35,283 nucleotides of DNA from an uncultured Collinsella sp. (GCA_900544645.1 UQWG01000016.1:1-35283), one strand, 5' to 3'. Numbered from the stretch's first letter, positions 1-10,471 are shown. Numbers and translations: made by a program. Notes: generated by a model from the letters alone, not told the origin.

Positions 1-1
1 G

Positions 2-751
2 TGCTTTAACTACGAGGATGTTGAGCTGGGCGAGGGCGATGCCGACGAGCGTCCCGTTATCGACCATATGGACCTGTCCATCAAGCCCGGGCAGACCATC
101 GCTTTGGTTGGCCCTTCGGGCGGTGGCAAGTCCACGACCTGTTCGCTGCTGCCGCGCTTTTATGACGTGGCTGCCGGATCCATTAGCGTCGACGGCCAGG
201 ACGTGCGCGATGTGACGCAGCAGAGTCTGCGTCGCGCCATCGGCCTGGTGCAGCAGGATGTCTATCTGTTTGACGGCACGATTGGCGAGAACATCGCCTA
301 CGGCAAGCCGGGCGCTACGGCAGGAGAGATTGCCGAGGCCGCCCGTCGTGCCAACATCGATGCCTTTATCGAGTCGCTTCCACAGGGCTACGACACGGTG
401 GTGGGCGAGCGCGGCAGCCGTCTTTCGGGCGGACAGAAGCAGCGCGTTGCCATCGCGCGCGTGTTTCTCAAGAACCCCAAGATCCTGATTTTGGACGAGG
501 CGACGAGTGCTTTGGATAACGAGAGCGAGGAGGCGGTCCAGGAGTCACTCGAAGAGCTGGCACGCGGCCGCACCACGATTATCATCGCCCACCGTCTTTC
601 GACCATTAAGCATGCTGACGAGATTGCGACTGTTGAGCATGGTCGCGTTGTGGAGCGTGGCACGCACGAGGAGCTTCTCGCCCGTGGCGGCACCTATGCC
701 CGTTACTATCGAATGCAGTTCGAAGGTGCGCGTGCGCACGAGCTCGACTGA
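2..751 (+). CDS. ABC exporter, ATP-binding domain (5' end cut off)
   Basis: This is the C-terminal nucleotide-binding domain of an ABC exporter half-transporter; the reading frame is open from base 2, so the transmembrane part lies upstream of the window. Seen: a strand before the domain (FNYEDVELG), Walker A GPSGGGKST, Q-loop in VQQDVYLFDGTIGENIAYG, signature LSGGQKQR, Walker B ILILDEATSALD and the switch histidine in IIAHRLSTI. The order and the phrase after the Q-loop are typical of MsbA/MDR-like exporters rather than importers. It ends TGA at 751, 19 bases before the next gene, so the two may be co-transcribed. The substrate cannot be told from this domain. A partner half-transporter may lie upstream, as such genes often come in pairs (inference). 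Confidence 0.93.
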   Translation, partial: CFNYEDVELGEGDADERPVIDHMDLSIKPGQTIALVGPSGGGKSTTCSLLPRFYDVAAGSISVDGQDVRDVTQQSLRRAIGLVQQDVYLFDGTIGENIAYGKPGATAGEIAEAARRANIDAFIESLPQGYDTVVGERGSRLSGGQKQRVAIARVFLKNPKILILDEATSALDNESEEAVQESLEELARGRTTIIIAHRLSTIKHADEIATVEHGRVVERGTHEELLARGGTYARYYRMQFEGARAHELD

Positions 752-770
752 TTGATATGACAGGAAGTTT

Positions 771-1733
771 ATGGCTGACAAGAACCCTTTGACTCCGGAA
801 GAAGTGACGGAGTTATTCTCCGAAATCGATGCATCCGGTGTCTTGGATCCCACGCTTGCCAAAAAGCGAACCGAGCGCATGCGTGAGAAGGAGGCTGCGG
901 CCAAGCGCGGTGACAAAGCGGCGCTAGCGCAGCTGCGCAGCGAGGACCGCGCGAGCCAGGCAAAACATATCGACCCACTGTCCGAGGACGATCCTTCGGG
1001 CTCGCAGGTGAGCCATACCATTACGAAGACCGCGATGGCCGTGGTCATCGGTATTTTGGTGCTGATCGTGGGCATGCAGATTGGCTACGGCGTGATGCGT
1101 CGTCTGAACACCGCCAACCTGTCCGAGAGCGTTTCGGTCGATACCGTTTCGACGGCGCTGAAGGGTGGACTTGAATGGGGCAACGGCTTTACGCAGTTCC
1201 CGCTCGACTTCACCGTCGATGAAGCCGATGAACGCACGGGCACGGTCGAGGTGACGGTGTTGGACACATCGTCTGCCAACGAGCTCGAGCTGCTGTCCAA
1301 CGGGCAGATTCAGGCCGCGGCGCTTGCGACCAACGCGTTACTCAACGATAAGATCGACCGCGTGGTGTATAACGTTCACGCCTATATCGACGAGGATAGC
1401 AACATTCAGCACGATTCCTTCTTTGGCATGTTCCCCGCGCGCGGCCACCAGAGCGCCATTTTGACGTTCGTGTGGACCAAGAGCTCATCCAACGCCACGA
1501 GTATCGACTGGAAGATGCGCATCGTGAGTATGGATGACACCATCGCCGAGCGCATTCAGAAGCAGGTGAACTCGGTGTCGTCGTTGATTGAGGACCCGGT
1601 GGTGAGCCAGACCAAGATTGACGAGGAAAAGGCCGAACGTGACCTGGAGCATCGTCTGCATGGCCGCGAGATTTTCCGCGGCGGCAAGCCCGATCGCACA
1701 CCGTCCGAACTGCTGGAGCAGGACAAGAAATAA
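771..1733 (+). CDS. Unknown single-pass membrane protein
   Basis: I do not recognise a family. The 320-residue protein has a charged, Lys/Glu/Arg-rich cytoplasmic N-terminus (about residues 1-82), one strongly hydrophobic segment (about 83-105, AMAVVIGILVLIVGMQIG) and a C-terminal part of about 210 residues, presumably outside the membrane, ending in a very charged tail. The outer part begins with a conserved-looking stretch (ESVSVDTVSTALKGG) and has alternating hydrophobic residues suggesting a beta-rich fold. The start is ATG 771 with AGGAAG at 762-767. It follows the ABC exporter closely and is followed by a strong terminator, so it is probably the last gene of that transcript and may assist the exporter; this is inference from position only. 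Confidence 0.75.
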   Translation: MADKNPLTPEEVTELFSEIDASGVLDPTLAKKRTERMREKEAAAKRGDKAALAQLRSEDRASQAKHIDPLSEDDPSGSQVSHTITKTAMAVVIGILVLIVGMQIGYGVMRRLNTANLSESVSVDTVSTALKGGLEWGNGFTQFPLDFTVDEADERTGTVEVTVLDTSSANELELLSNGQIQAAALATNALLNDKIDRVVYNVHAYIDEDSNIQHDSFFGMFPARGHQSAILTFVWTKSSSNATSIDWKMRIVSMDDTIAERIQKQVNSVSSLIEDPVVSQTKIDEEKAERDLEHRLHGREIFRGGKPDRTPSELLEQDKK

Positions 1734-1742
1734 TAAGACGTC

Positions 1743-1782
1743 ATCATCCCGCGTGAGCCACAAGCCTCGCGGGATGATTTTT
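1743..1782 (+). terminator. Rho-independent terminator after the membrane-protein gene
   Basis: Perfect 11-bp stem, ATCATCCCGCG (1743-1753) with CGCGGGATGAT (1768-1778), followed by a run of T to 1782. It separates the exporter transcript from the carAB leader. Confidence 0.9.
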
Positions 1783-1852
1783 CTGGGACGGGGATTAAAA
1801 AACATTATGCATAGAAAGTCATAATTATCATTTCGTAAACATTTCGATGAAA

Positions 1853-1884
1853 TTAACGCCATGAGGCATGCTTGCGGTTACAAT
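1853..1884 (+). promoter_or_regulatory. Candidate carAB promoter
   Basis: A TACAAT box at 1879-1884 lies just upstream of the PyrR-type leader, within an AT-richer stretch (1797-1860). The best -35 candidate, TTAACG at 1853-1858, is weak and 20 bases away. If the -10 is right, the transcript would start near 1891 and carry a leader of about 50 bases that contains the whole hairpin. The -10 sits inside a small inverted repeat (GCGGT 1875-1879, ACCGC 1885-1889). Confidence 0.4.
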
Positions 1885-1903
1885 ACCGCGAGGCCTAACT
1901 ACA

Positions 1904-1940
1904 CACCTTTAAGCCGGTCCTGTGAGACCGGGAAGGAGAA
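1904..1940 (+). promoter_or_regulatory. PyrR-binding RNA hairpin in the carA leader
   Basis: Seen: TTTAA (1908-1912), then a 6-bp stem CCGGTC (1914-1919) / GACCGG (1926-1931) closing the hexaloop CTGTGA. The hexaloop pattern CNGNGA and the TTTAA bulge are the established hallmarks of the PyrR-binding loop on pyrimidine mRNAs. The 3' strand of the stem runs directly into the ribosome binding site (GGAAGGAGAA, 1931-1940). No terminator or antiterminator stem is visible between here and carA. Control would therefore most simply be translational, with UMP-bound PyrR hiding the ribosome site, as proposed for mycobacterial pyr genes. pyrR itself is not in the window. Confidence 0.85.
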
Positions 1941-1942
1941 TT

Positions 1943-3382
1943 ATGGCGAACAACCATACCGCGGGCGCTGCCGCCCGCACCTTCGCGCCCAGCGAGCTTT
2001 GCCAGCGTATGCTGGCCAAAACCAGCAAGGGCACCTGCGGTCCCTGCATCCTGTATCTTGAGGATGGGACCATTTTTTATGGACGTGCATGCGGCGCCGA
2101 GGGCACCGCGACCGGCGAAGTTTGCTTCAACACCTCGCTCGAGGGCTACTTTGAGGTCATGACCGACCCGAGTTATGCCGGCCAAATCGTAACCATGACC
2201 TATCCGCAGATCGGCAACTACGGTATCGATGAGACCGACGTCCAGTCGGCCTTCCCCGGCGATGCCGTTCGCCCCGCGAGCGCTCCTGCCATGCGCGGCA
2301 TGATCGTTCGCGACATGTGCGCCACGCCTTCTAACTGGCGCTCGGCCGTCAGCGTGCCGGAGTACCTGCGTGCACACGGCATCGTCGCTATCGAGGGCGT
2401 CGACACCCGCGCCCTGGTGCGCCACCTGCGCGACAATGGTTCTAAGATGGGCATTATCTCGACCGAGATCTTCGACGTCGACGAGCTTGCCGAGCGTCTG
2501 GCCGCAGCGCCCACGCTGGTGGGCGAGAATTTGGTCAAGACCGTGAGCTGCCCCGCGCCTCACGAGTTTGTGTCCGCCGACCTGCCTGCCACGCATGACT
2601 TTGCACTTGCGGCTGCCGCTCCTGCCCGTCACAAAGTGGTCGCCTACGACTGCGGCGTGAAGCGCGGCATTCTGGAGGGTCTGGTCCGCGCCGGCTGCGA
2701 CCTTACTGTCGTGCCGTGGGATACGCCCGCGAGCGAGGTGCTCGACATGAATCCCGACGGCGTCTTTTTGTCCAATGGCCCCGGCGACCCCGACGCCGTG
2801 GTGGAGACCTACGAGCAGGTGCAGCAGCTGATCGGCAAGGTGCCGGTCTTTGGTATTTGTCTTGGTCACCAGATGATCAGCCTGGCCTGCGGCGCCCAGA
2901 TGGAAAAGCTTAAGTTCGGTCACCGCGGTGGCAACCAGCCGGTCATGAACCTGGTAAGCCGTCGCGTGGAGATCACCGCGCAAAACCATGGCTTTGGCCT
3001 GCTGTTTCCCAGCTTGGGCAAGCTTGTCCCCGAGCTTTCCGGCGGCGAGACCGAGCATGCGGCCGATGGCGACCTGCGCGTCTGGGTGCGCCGCGGCATC
3101 GCGCCGGTCGTGATGAACGAGCGCTTCGGCCGCATTCGCCTAACACATGTGAACCTCAACGACGGCACCGCCGAGGGCATCCAGCTGCTCGATGCCCCGT
3201 GCTTCTCGGTCCAGTACCACCCCGAGGCCTCGCCTGGCCCCACCGATGCCCACTATCTCTTTACCGCCTTTACGCGACTCATGGACGGCGAGGAGAACTA
3301 CCTGGACATCGACACCGCGAAGGACCGCCTGGCTGGCTGGAATTTTGCCGAGACCGCCGCGACCGAGACCGAGGAGAACTAA
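1943..3382 (+). CDS. carA: Carbamoyl-phosphate synthase small subunit (glutaminase)
   Basis: CarA hydrolyses glutamine and passes ammonia to CarB for carbamoyl phosphate, the precursor of pyrimidines and arginine. Seen: CarA N-domain motifs (LEDGTIFYGRACG, MTDPSYAGQIVTMTYPQIGNYG) and a class I glutamine amidotransferase domain with the nucleophile Cys306 in GICLGHQ and the late His/Glu in QYHPEASPGP. ATG 1943 is chosen because GGAAGGAGAA lies 2-11 bases before it; the in-frame codon at 1922 would start inside the PyrR hairpin. At 479 residues it is longer than the usual 360-390: it has about 30 extra N-terminal residues and about 50 extra between AQNHGFG and THVNLNDG (roughly residues 350-400). 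It ends 1 base before carB and is probably translationally coupled to it. Confidence 0.96.
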   Translation: MANNHTAGAAARTFAPSELCQRMLAKTSKGTCGPCILYLEDGTIFYGRACGAEGTATGEVCFNTSLEGYFEVMTDPSYAGQIVTMTYPQIGNYGIDETDVQSAFPGDAVRPASAPAMRGMIVRDMCATPSNWRSAVSVPEYLRAHGIVAIEGVDTRALVRHLRDNGSKMGIISTEIFDVDELAERLAAAPTLVGENLVKTVSCPAPHEFVSADLPATHDFALAAAAPARHKVVAYDCGVKRGILEGLVRAGCDLTVVPWDTPASEVLDMNPDGVFLSNGPGDPDAVVETYEQVQQLIGKVPVFGICLGHQMISLACGAQMEKLKFGHRGGNQPVMNLVSRRVEITAQNHGFGLLFPSLGKLVPELSGGETEHAADGDLRVWVRRGIAPVVMNERFGRIRLTHVNLNDGTAEGIQLLDAPCFSVQYHPEASPGPTDAHYLFTAFTRLMDGEENYLDIDTAKDRLAGWNFAETAATETEEN

Positions 3383-3383
3383 C

Positions 3384-6682
<3,299 letters not shown>

Positions 6683-6698
<16 letters not shown>

Positions 6699-6829
6699 TT
6701 GACCTGGCCGGCCGGGGCGGGAGGGGCCGAGATTTCCCCCTTTCGCTCCGGCTGCAAGCAGAGTCGCTCAGGAGGAAACTCGGCCCCTCCCGCCCCGGCC
6801 TGCGGTGACTTGGCTGCACCGTGTGCTGC
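6683..6829. repeat. 16-bp inverted repeat joining the end of carB to the spacer
   Basis: The last 16 bases of carB (6683-6698) are the reverse complement of 6814-6829 with one mismatch; the shared core is GCAGCACACGGTG. The two arms enclose the long hairpin at 6710-6800. The right arm alone also forms a small hairpin (GGCTGCAC / GTGCTGCC, 6812-6830, one mismatch). Confidence 0.7.
6710..6800. repeat. Long hairpin A: perfect 22-bp arms, conserved-core loop
   Basis: Positions 6710-6731 and 6779-6800 are perfect 22-base reverse complements, very GC-rich. The 47-base centre continues the stem (TTTCC / GGAAA, with a one-base bulge) and holds an inner hairpin CTGC-AA-GCAG. Its centre reads, on the minus strand, GAGCGACTCTGC and then GCAGCCGGAGCGAA, which matches the centre of hairpin C (6957-7048), although the arms of the two hairpins are unrelated. 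It begins 12 bases after the carB stop. There is no T-run, so it is not a standard intrinsic terminator, though it could still slow polymerase. Confidence 0.85.
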
Positions 6830-6854
6830 CGAAGGGGCTTTGCGCGATGACTAG

Positions 6855-6924
6855 GGCTGAATAGAAAATGAGTGTGGGCCCTGCCGTTCGAACGAACGGC
6901 AGGGCCCACACTAATAATTCAGCC
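6855..6924. repeat. Palindrome B: 18-bp perfect arms, 6-base loop
   Basis: AGTGTGGGCCCTGCCGTT (6871-6888) and its exact reverse complement (6895-6912) flank CGAACG. A second, outer arm pair GGCTGAAT (6855-6862) / ATTCAGCC (6917-6924) extends it after AT-rich internal loops. Unlike hairpins A and C it has no large central core. It could act as a two-way terminator or transcription barrier, but no T-run follows. Confidence 0.8.
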
Positions 6925-6956
6925 AACGTACGTCATAGCAACCCCCGGTAGGTCGA

Positions 6957-7048
6957 GGGTGCCCCGCGGCGGTCTGGTGTTTTCATCTGAACGACTTTGC
7001 GAAGCAACCGGAGTGAAGATGAAAACACCAGACCGCCGCGGGGCACCC
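6957..7048. repeat. Long hairpin C: perfect 32-bp arms, conserved-core loop
   Basis: Positions 6957-6988 and 7017-7048 are perfect 32-base reverse complements. The 28-base centre (6989-7016) contains GAACGACTTTGC and then GCAACCGGAGTGAA with a small inner hairpin (TTGC/GCAA on the minus strand). The same core is found, on the opposite strand, in hairpin A. The element ends about 25 bases before the candidate purE -10 box. Between carB and purE (6699-7141) there is no credible gene; hairpins A, B and C fill most of the spacer. Confidence 0.87.
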
Positions 7049-7072
7049 GCAGACCGCAGGGACGGGAGCAGC

Positions 7073-7078
7073 TATACT
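7073..7078 (+). promoter_or_regulatory. Candidate -10 box of the purE transcript
   Basis: TATACT lies 64 bases before the purE start, directly after hairpin C. No good -35 box is seen at the usual distance. A small inverted repeat, ACTACT-CTC-AGTAGT, overlaps its 3' side. Confidence 0.35.
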
Positions 7079-7141
7079 ACTCTCAGTAGTTAAGGGTCGC
7101 GGATTGGCCGCGTCACCGCTCTCAACAGGAGGTCTTTGTTT

Positions 7142-7606
7142 ATGGCAGATCAGAAGCCGGTTGTCGGGATCATCATGGGCTCCAAGTCCGATCTGGGCGT
7201 TATGGAAGGCTGCACCGCCGAGCTCGAGGCGCTCGGTGTGCCCTATGAGCTCGTCATTGCGAGCGCACATCGCACGCCGGCGAAGGTCCACGAGTGGGCT
7301 TCGACCGCTGCCGATCGCGGTATCAAAGTGATTATCGCCGCCGCCGGCAAGGCCGCTCACCTGGGTGGTGTCGTGGCTGCCTTTACGCCGCTGCCGGTTA
7401 TCGGTGTGCCTATGAAGACGAGTGACCTGGGCGGTATGGATTCGCTGCTGTCGATGGTGCAGATGCCTTCGGGCGTGCCCGTGGCCTGCGTTGCCATCAA
7501 CGGCGCCAAGAACGCCGCCATCTACGCCACGCAGATTCTGGGCGCTTGCGACCCCGAGTACCGCAAGGTTATCGAGAAGATGAAGCAGGAGATGGCCGAC
7601 GCCTAG
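7142..7606 (+). CDS. purE: N5-carboxyaminoimidazole ribonucleotide mutase
   Basis: PurE converts N5-CAIR to CAIR in purine synthesis. The 154-residue protein has the class I PurE hallmarks: the nucleotide/phosphate loop GSKSDLGVM near residues 13-21, the catalytic His43 in SAHRTP, and the AGKAAHLGGVVAAFTPLPVIGVP core. Length fits the family (about 155-170). ATG 7142 is chosen because AGGAGG (7127-7132) lies 9 bases upstream; an in-frame TTG at 7136 is too close to it. purK is not beside it, so the N5-CAIR supplier must be elsewhere or the enzyme may be of the other PurE type; class I sequence favours the mutase. The srtB-like gene follows after 35 bases. Confidence 0.95.
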   Translation: MADQKPVVGIIMGSKSDLGVMEGCTAELEALGVPYELVIASAHRTPAKVHEWASTAADRGIKVIIAAAGKAAHLGGVVAAFTPLPVIGVPMKTSDLGGMDSLLSMVQMPSGVPVACVAINGAKNAAIYATQILGACDPEYRKVIEKMKQEMADA

Positions 7607-7641
7607 GCGTTCCGCCGTTTCGCCGCAGTATAAGGAGAGCC

Positions 7642-8646
7642 ATGTCCGACTATCAGGGAAAACGATTCAAGGCTTCTCAGATTCCCGATCCGTCGAAGCC
7701 GGGTGCTGCCAGTGCGGCGCAGCAGGGTCGGACATCCTCTCCTCAGCAGCCGCGCGCGCCGCGTCCTGTGACGCCGGCGACGCATCGTCGACAGGACGCG
7801 CCGGCTGCGTATCGCCCTTCGTCATATGGCACGGCAAAGAAGCAGGCCCGGACGCCGAGGCAAACGAGCGGCGCGGCGTCCAGCTACACTGAGCCGCCGC
7901 GCAAAAAGCGCCGCTCCATTATTCCCATTCTGCTCATCATCATCGGCATCGGTCTGATTGTTGCCGCCGCTGCCATCTTTATCAATGCACAGATTGGCTA
8001 CAAGCAGGCGAGCGAGTCGTATCAGAAAATCGAGAAGCAATATGTAAGCGATAAGGACGCCAGCGGCGTGCCGACTATCGACTTCGATGCGCTTGCTCAG
8101 ACAAACCCCGAGATTGTGGGTTGGATTTATGTGCCGGGAACCAACATCAACTATCCCGTGGTGCAGACCAACAACAACTCCAAATACCTCAACACGCTGT
8201 TCGACGGTACGGCCAATGCATCTGGGGCCATTTTCCTGGATAGCGATGACACCGCGCCGGGAATGGTTGACCAGCAGACCACGATCTACGGCCACCATAT
8301 GAACGATGGGTCGATGTTCAACGTGATTTCGGATACGACTGACCAGGCAACGTTCGATAGCATTGAATATGTGTACTACATCACACGGGATGCTACGTAT
8401 AAGCTGCGTCCGCTGGCGACCAAGGTCGTTGAGGATACGTACTCCAAGGCGCGCACGCCCAATTTTGAGGGCGATGACGGGCTCAAGAACTACCTGTCCG
8501 AGATGCTCGACGGTGCCTCTGCCGTGGCGAGCGATGCCACCGATCGTGCCGCTTCGGCAACCAAGGTCGTGACGCTTGTGACCTGTCGTTCGTTATCGCT
8601 GAGCAACACGCGTGCTGTCATGGTGCTCACGCCGGTCGAGGAATAA
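7642..8646 (+). CDS. Class B sortase
   Basis: Membrane-anchored transpeptidase that would cleave a sorting signal and attach a surface protein to the cell wall or a pilin. The 334-residue protein has a long, Pro/Ala/Gln-rich cytoplasmic N-terminus (residues 1-90), one membrane segment (about 92-115, SIIPILLIIIGIGLIVAAAA), then a sortase domain. Catalytic residues are visible: His218 in YGHHM, Cys315 in TLVTC and Arg324 in SNTRAVM. The motif VGWIYVPGTNINYPVVQ is typical of class B. The start ATG 7642 has AAGGAG at 7632-7637. No substrate with a sorting signal is in the window, so the target is unknown. The N-terminal cytoplasmic tail is longer than in most class B sortases. Confidence 0.9.
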   Translation: MSDYQGKRFKASQIPDPSKPGAASAAQQGRTSSPQQPRAPRPVTPATHRRQDAPAAYRPSSYGTAKKQARTPRQTSGAASSYTEPPRKKRRSIIPILLIIIGIGLIVAAAAIFINAQIGYKQASESYQKIEKQYVSDKDASGVPTIDFDALAQTNPEIVGWIYVPGTNINYPVVQTNNNSKYLNTLFDGTANASGAIFLDSDDTAPGMVDQQTTIYGHHMNDGSMFNVISDTTDQATFDSIEYVYYITRDATYKLRPLATKVVEDTYSKARTPNFEGDDGLKNYLSEMLDGASAVASDATDRAASATKVVTLVTCRSLSLSNTRAVMVLTPVEE

Positions 8647-8710
8647 GTTGTTCGAAAGTAGCTAAAAAAGCCCCGTTCCAAATTGGCTACTCGACGACGG
8701 TAAGGGAGAA

Positions 8711-9130
8711 ATGATGCTCGAGAATGGCAAAATGATGCCTTCGGTTGATGCTTGGCTGCGCGAGGCCAAGGCCGATTCGTCGGCACCTGCGTGCGGTATG
8801 TATCTGACACATAACGGTGTGGTGCGCGCGACGCCCAAGGCCGAGGCGCGCGGTGTCGAGACCGATGGCGTGGCGCCGGGCCACAAGGTGGGCGGCATGG
8901 TGTTTGGCTACGACGCCAGCAAGGTACAGGCCGCCATCGAGGCGACGCGCGCGATGCCGGGTGTCGGCTATGTGCGCGTGTGGCTGGCAAGCGGCGAGCT
9001 TGCCGTAGGTGACGACATCATGCTCGTGCTCATCGGCGGGGACATTCGCCCGCACGTGGTCGATGCGCTGCAGGCGCTCGTTGGCACCATCAAGAATGAA
9101 TGCGTGAGTGAGGTCGAGCGCGAGGCGTAG
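8711..9130 (+). CDS. MoaE-like molybdopterin synthase catalytic subunit (divergent)
   Basis: The 139-residue protein resembles MoaE, which with MoaD puts sulfur into precursor Z to form molybdopterin. Seen: HNGVVR near residue 38 (MoaE has a TGxVR-like segment here), a central strand-rich part, GELAVGDDIMLVLIGGDIR and a final IKNECVSEVE, parallel to the family's lysine-containing IDxLK segment. The usual HR and PIWKKE motifs are not present in their standard form, so the catalytic role is less certain than the fold. GGGAGA precedes two adjacent ATGs (8711 and 8714); either may be used. No moaD or other cofactor gene is near. It ends 31 bases before a strong two-way terminator. Confidence 0.65.
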   Translation: MMLENGKMMPSVDAWLREAKADSSAPACGMYLTHNGVVRATPKAEARGVETDGVAPGHKVGGMVFGYDASKVQAAIEATRAMPGVGYVRVWLASGELAVGDDIMLVLIGGDIRPHVVDALQALVGTIKNECVSEVEREA

Positions 9131-9160
9131 AGGCTTGCGTCGATAGAAGGCTCGTTTATA

Positions 9161-9199
9161 AAAATGCCCGCCGGTACGTGTGATACCGGCGGGCATTTT
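9161..9199. terminator. Bidirectional terminator between the moaE-like and membrane-protein genes
   Basis: A perfect 16-bp stem, AAAATGCCCGCCGGTA (9161-9176) and its reverse complement (9184-9199), with a 7-base loop. A-run on one side and T-run on the other allow termination of both converging genes. Confidence 0.93.
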
Positions 9200-9220
9200 G
9201 CGTTTTGGGCGCGGTTGGCG

Positions 9221-10450
9221 CTACACGCGCGTCGCATCCTTGGGGCTCATGGTCATGCTCTGGAAGCGGTTCTCCATGTAGTCGTTATCGAAATACTTGC
9301 CGTAGAACTGTGCGACGGGAATATCCGGCTCCGTGCCGTTGACGCGCTGGTACCAGTAGTCGAGCGACTGCAGCGTCATGACGCCGTCGACCAGCATAAT
9401 GACGGTAAAGATGACGGTAGCCGAGTAGCGACTCTTCCACGGAATCATGTTGATGAGCTTGAGCAGCCTCGGCAGCAGCAGCTTGATCCAGATAAGGCCA
9501 CCCAGGCCCCACAGGCAGGCAAAGCCCGTGCAGGTGCGTCCGCCCGTAAGGACGGCGAGTGGGTCGGGCATGCCGAACAGTTTCATGTGCGAGTAGCTCC
9601 ACGACACCACGCCAAATGAGGTCTGCATAAACCAGCCTACAAACACCTCGAAAGCGCCGCCGATCAGGGCACTTACCAGGAAAATGATCAGAGGATTCTT
9701 TTTATAGAAGCGGTTGAGCGCCATGGTCATGAGCACCGCGCCAAATCCGTAGATGGGGCTAAAGGGGCCAAATAGCATACCGGCCCGGTCCTGATAGACG
9801 CCGGGATCGACGACGACCATATGCCAGACTTCCTCGAGAATGAGACCTAACACGCTGCAGACGAAGAATACCCAGAACAGGTTGAAGTAGTTGAGCTTGA
9901 TGTAGCCCTCGCCGGTTTCGTCGCGGCCGAGCATCCCCTCGGCGGCGGCATCGCGGTCGAGCATCTCTTGCAGACGGCGCTGCAGTTCGCGCTCCTGGCG
10001 TAGCGTGGGGTCGACGGTGGCCGACAGCGCAATGAGGATACCGAGCTGAATGGCGGGGCGCAGCAGGAAGGGTCCGATACCCTGGAGCATCACGTCAACT
10101 AAAAGCTCCACGACGGTCAATGCGATGAGGACGTAAGACAGGCGGGCGGCATTGCGCCGCTGGTCCTTGATGAGGTCCAGGCCAAAGACGATTAAGATGA
10201 TCGCGCTTGCCGCCGAGAGCATAATGCCGGCGACGATAAGGCCAACCGCGACCAGGGTGTTATCACCGAGCTTAGCGGCGGCGTTGCCGTTAATGAGTGC
10301 GGTGATGACCTGCCACATAAAGACGGCGACCGACGGGAGTGTGCCCACGCCGGACAGGATGCACAGGACGGCGTACACTTTAATGATGAGGGGAATCTTC
10401 TTGACCTCCGTGGCGCTGGGGACGCTGGGGTCGAGTTCGTTTCGATCCAT
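9221..10450 (-). CDS. Polytopic membrane protein, putative ABC-transporter type IV (CmpB/DUF1113) family
   Basis: The 409-residue protein has several hydrophobic segments in its N-terminal half (for instance VYAVLCILSGVGTLPSVAVF and VAVGLIVAGIMLSAASAII), a charged linker at about residues 160-190, and a C-terminal half with the features I associate with the Pfam family ABC_trans_CmpB: FWVFFVCSVLGLILEEVWH, GPFSPIYGFGAVLM, ALIGGAFEVFVGWFM, and a final loop before the last membrane segment. The family's molecular role is not established, despite the name. Start ATG 10450 has AGAAAGG upstream. It is transcribed alone, divergent from purF, and closed by the terminator at 9161-9199. Confidence 0.75.
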   Translation of the reverse strand: MDRNELDPSVPSATEVKKIPLIIKVYAVLCILSGVGTLPSVAVFMWQVITALINGNAAAKLGDNTLVAVGLIVAGIMLSAASAIILIVFGLDLIKDQRRNAARLSYVLIALTVVELLVDVMLQGIGPFLLRPAIQLGILIALSATVDPTLRQERELQRRLQEMLDRDAAAEGMLGRDETGEGYIKLNYFNLFWVFFVCSVLGLILEEVWHMVVVDPGVYQDRAGMLFGPFSPIYGFGAVLMTMALNRFYKKNPLIIFLVSALIGGAFEVFVGWFMQTSFGVVSWSYSHMKLFGMPDPLAVLTGGRTCTGFACLWGLGGLIWIKLLLPRLLKLINMIPWKSRYSATVIFTVIMLVDGVMTLQSLDYWYQRVNGTEPDIPVAQFYGKYFDNDYMENRFQSMTMSPKDATRV

Positions 10451-10471
10451 ACAGAACCTTTCTCGCTTTGT

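Noticed and set aside
6699..7141. Possible small RNA or CRISPR-like array in the carB-purE spacer
   Set aside because: There are no regularly spaced direct repeats; the signals are three separate palindromes. A small RNA cannot be excluded but has no support beyond structure.
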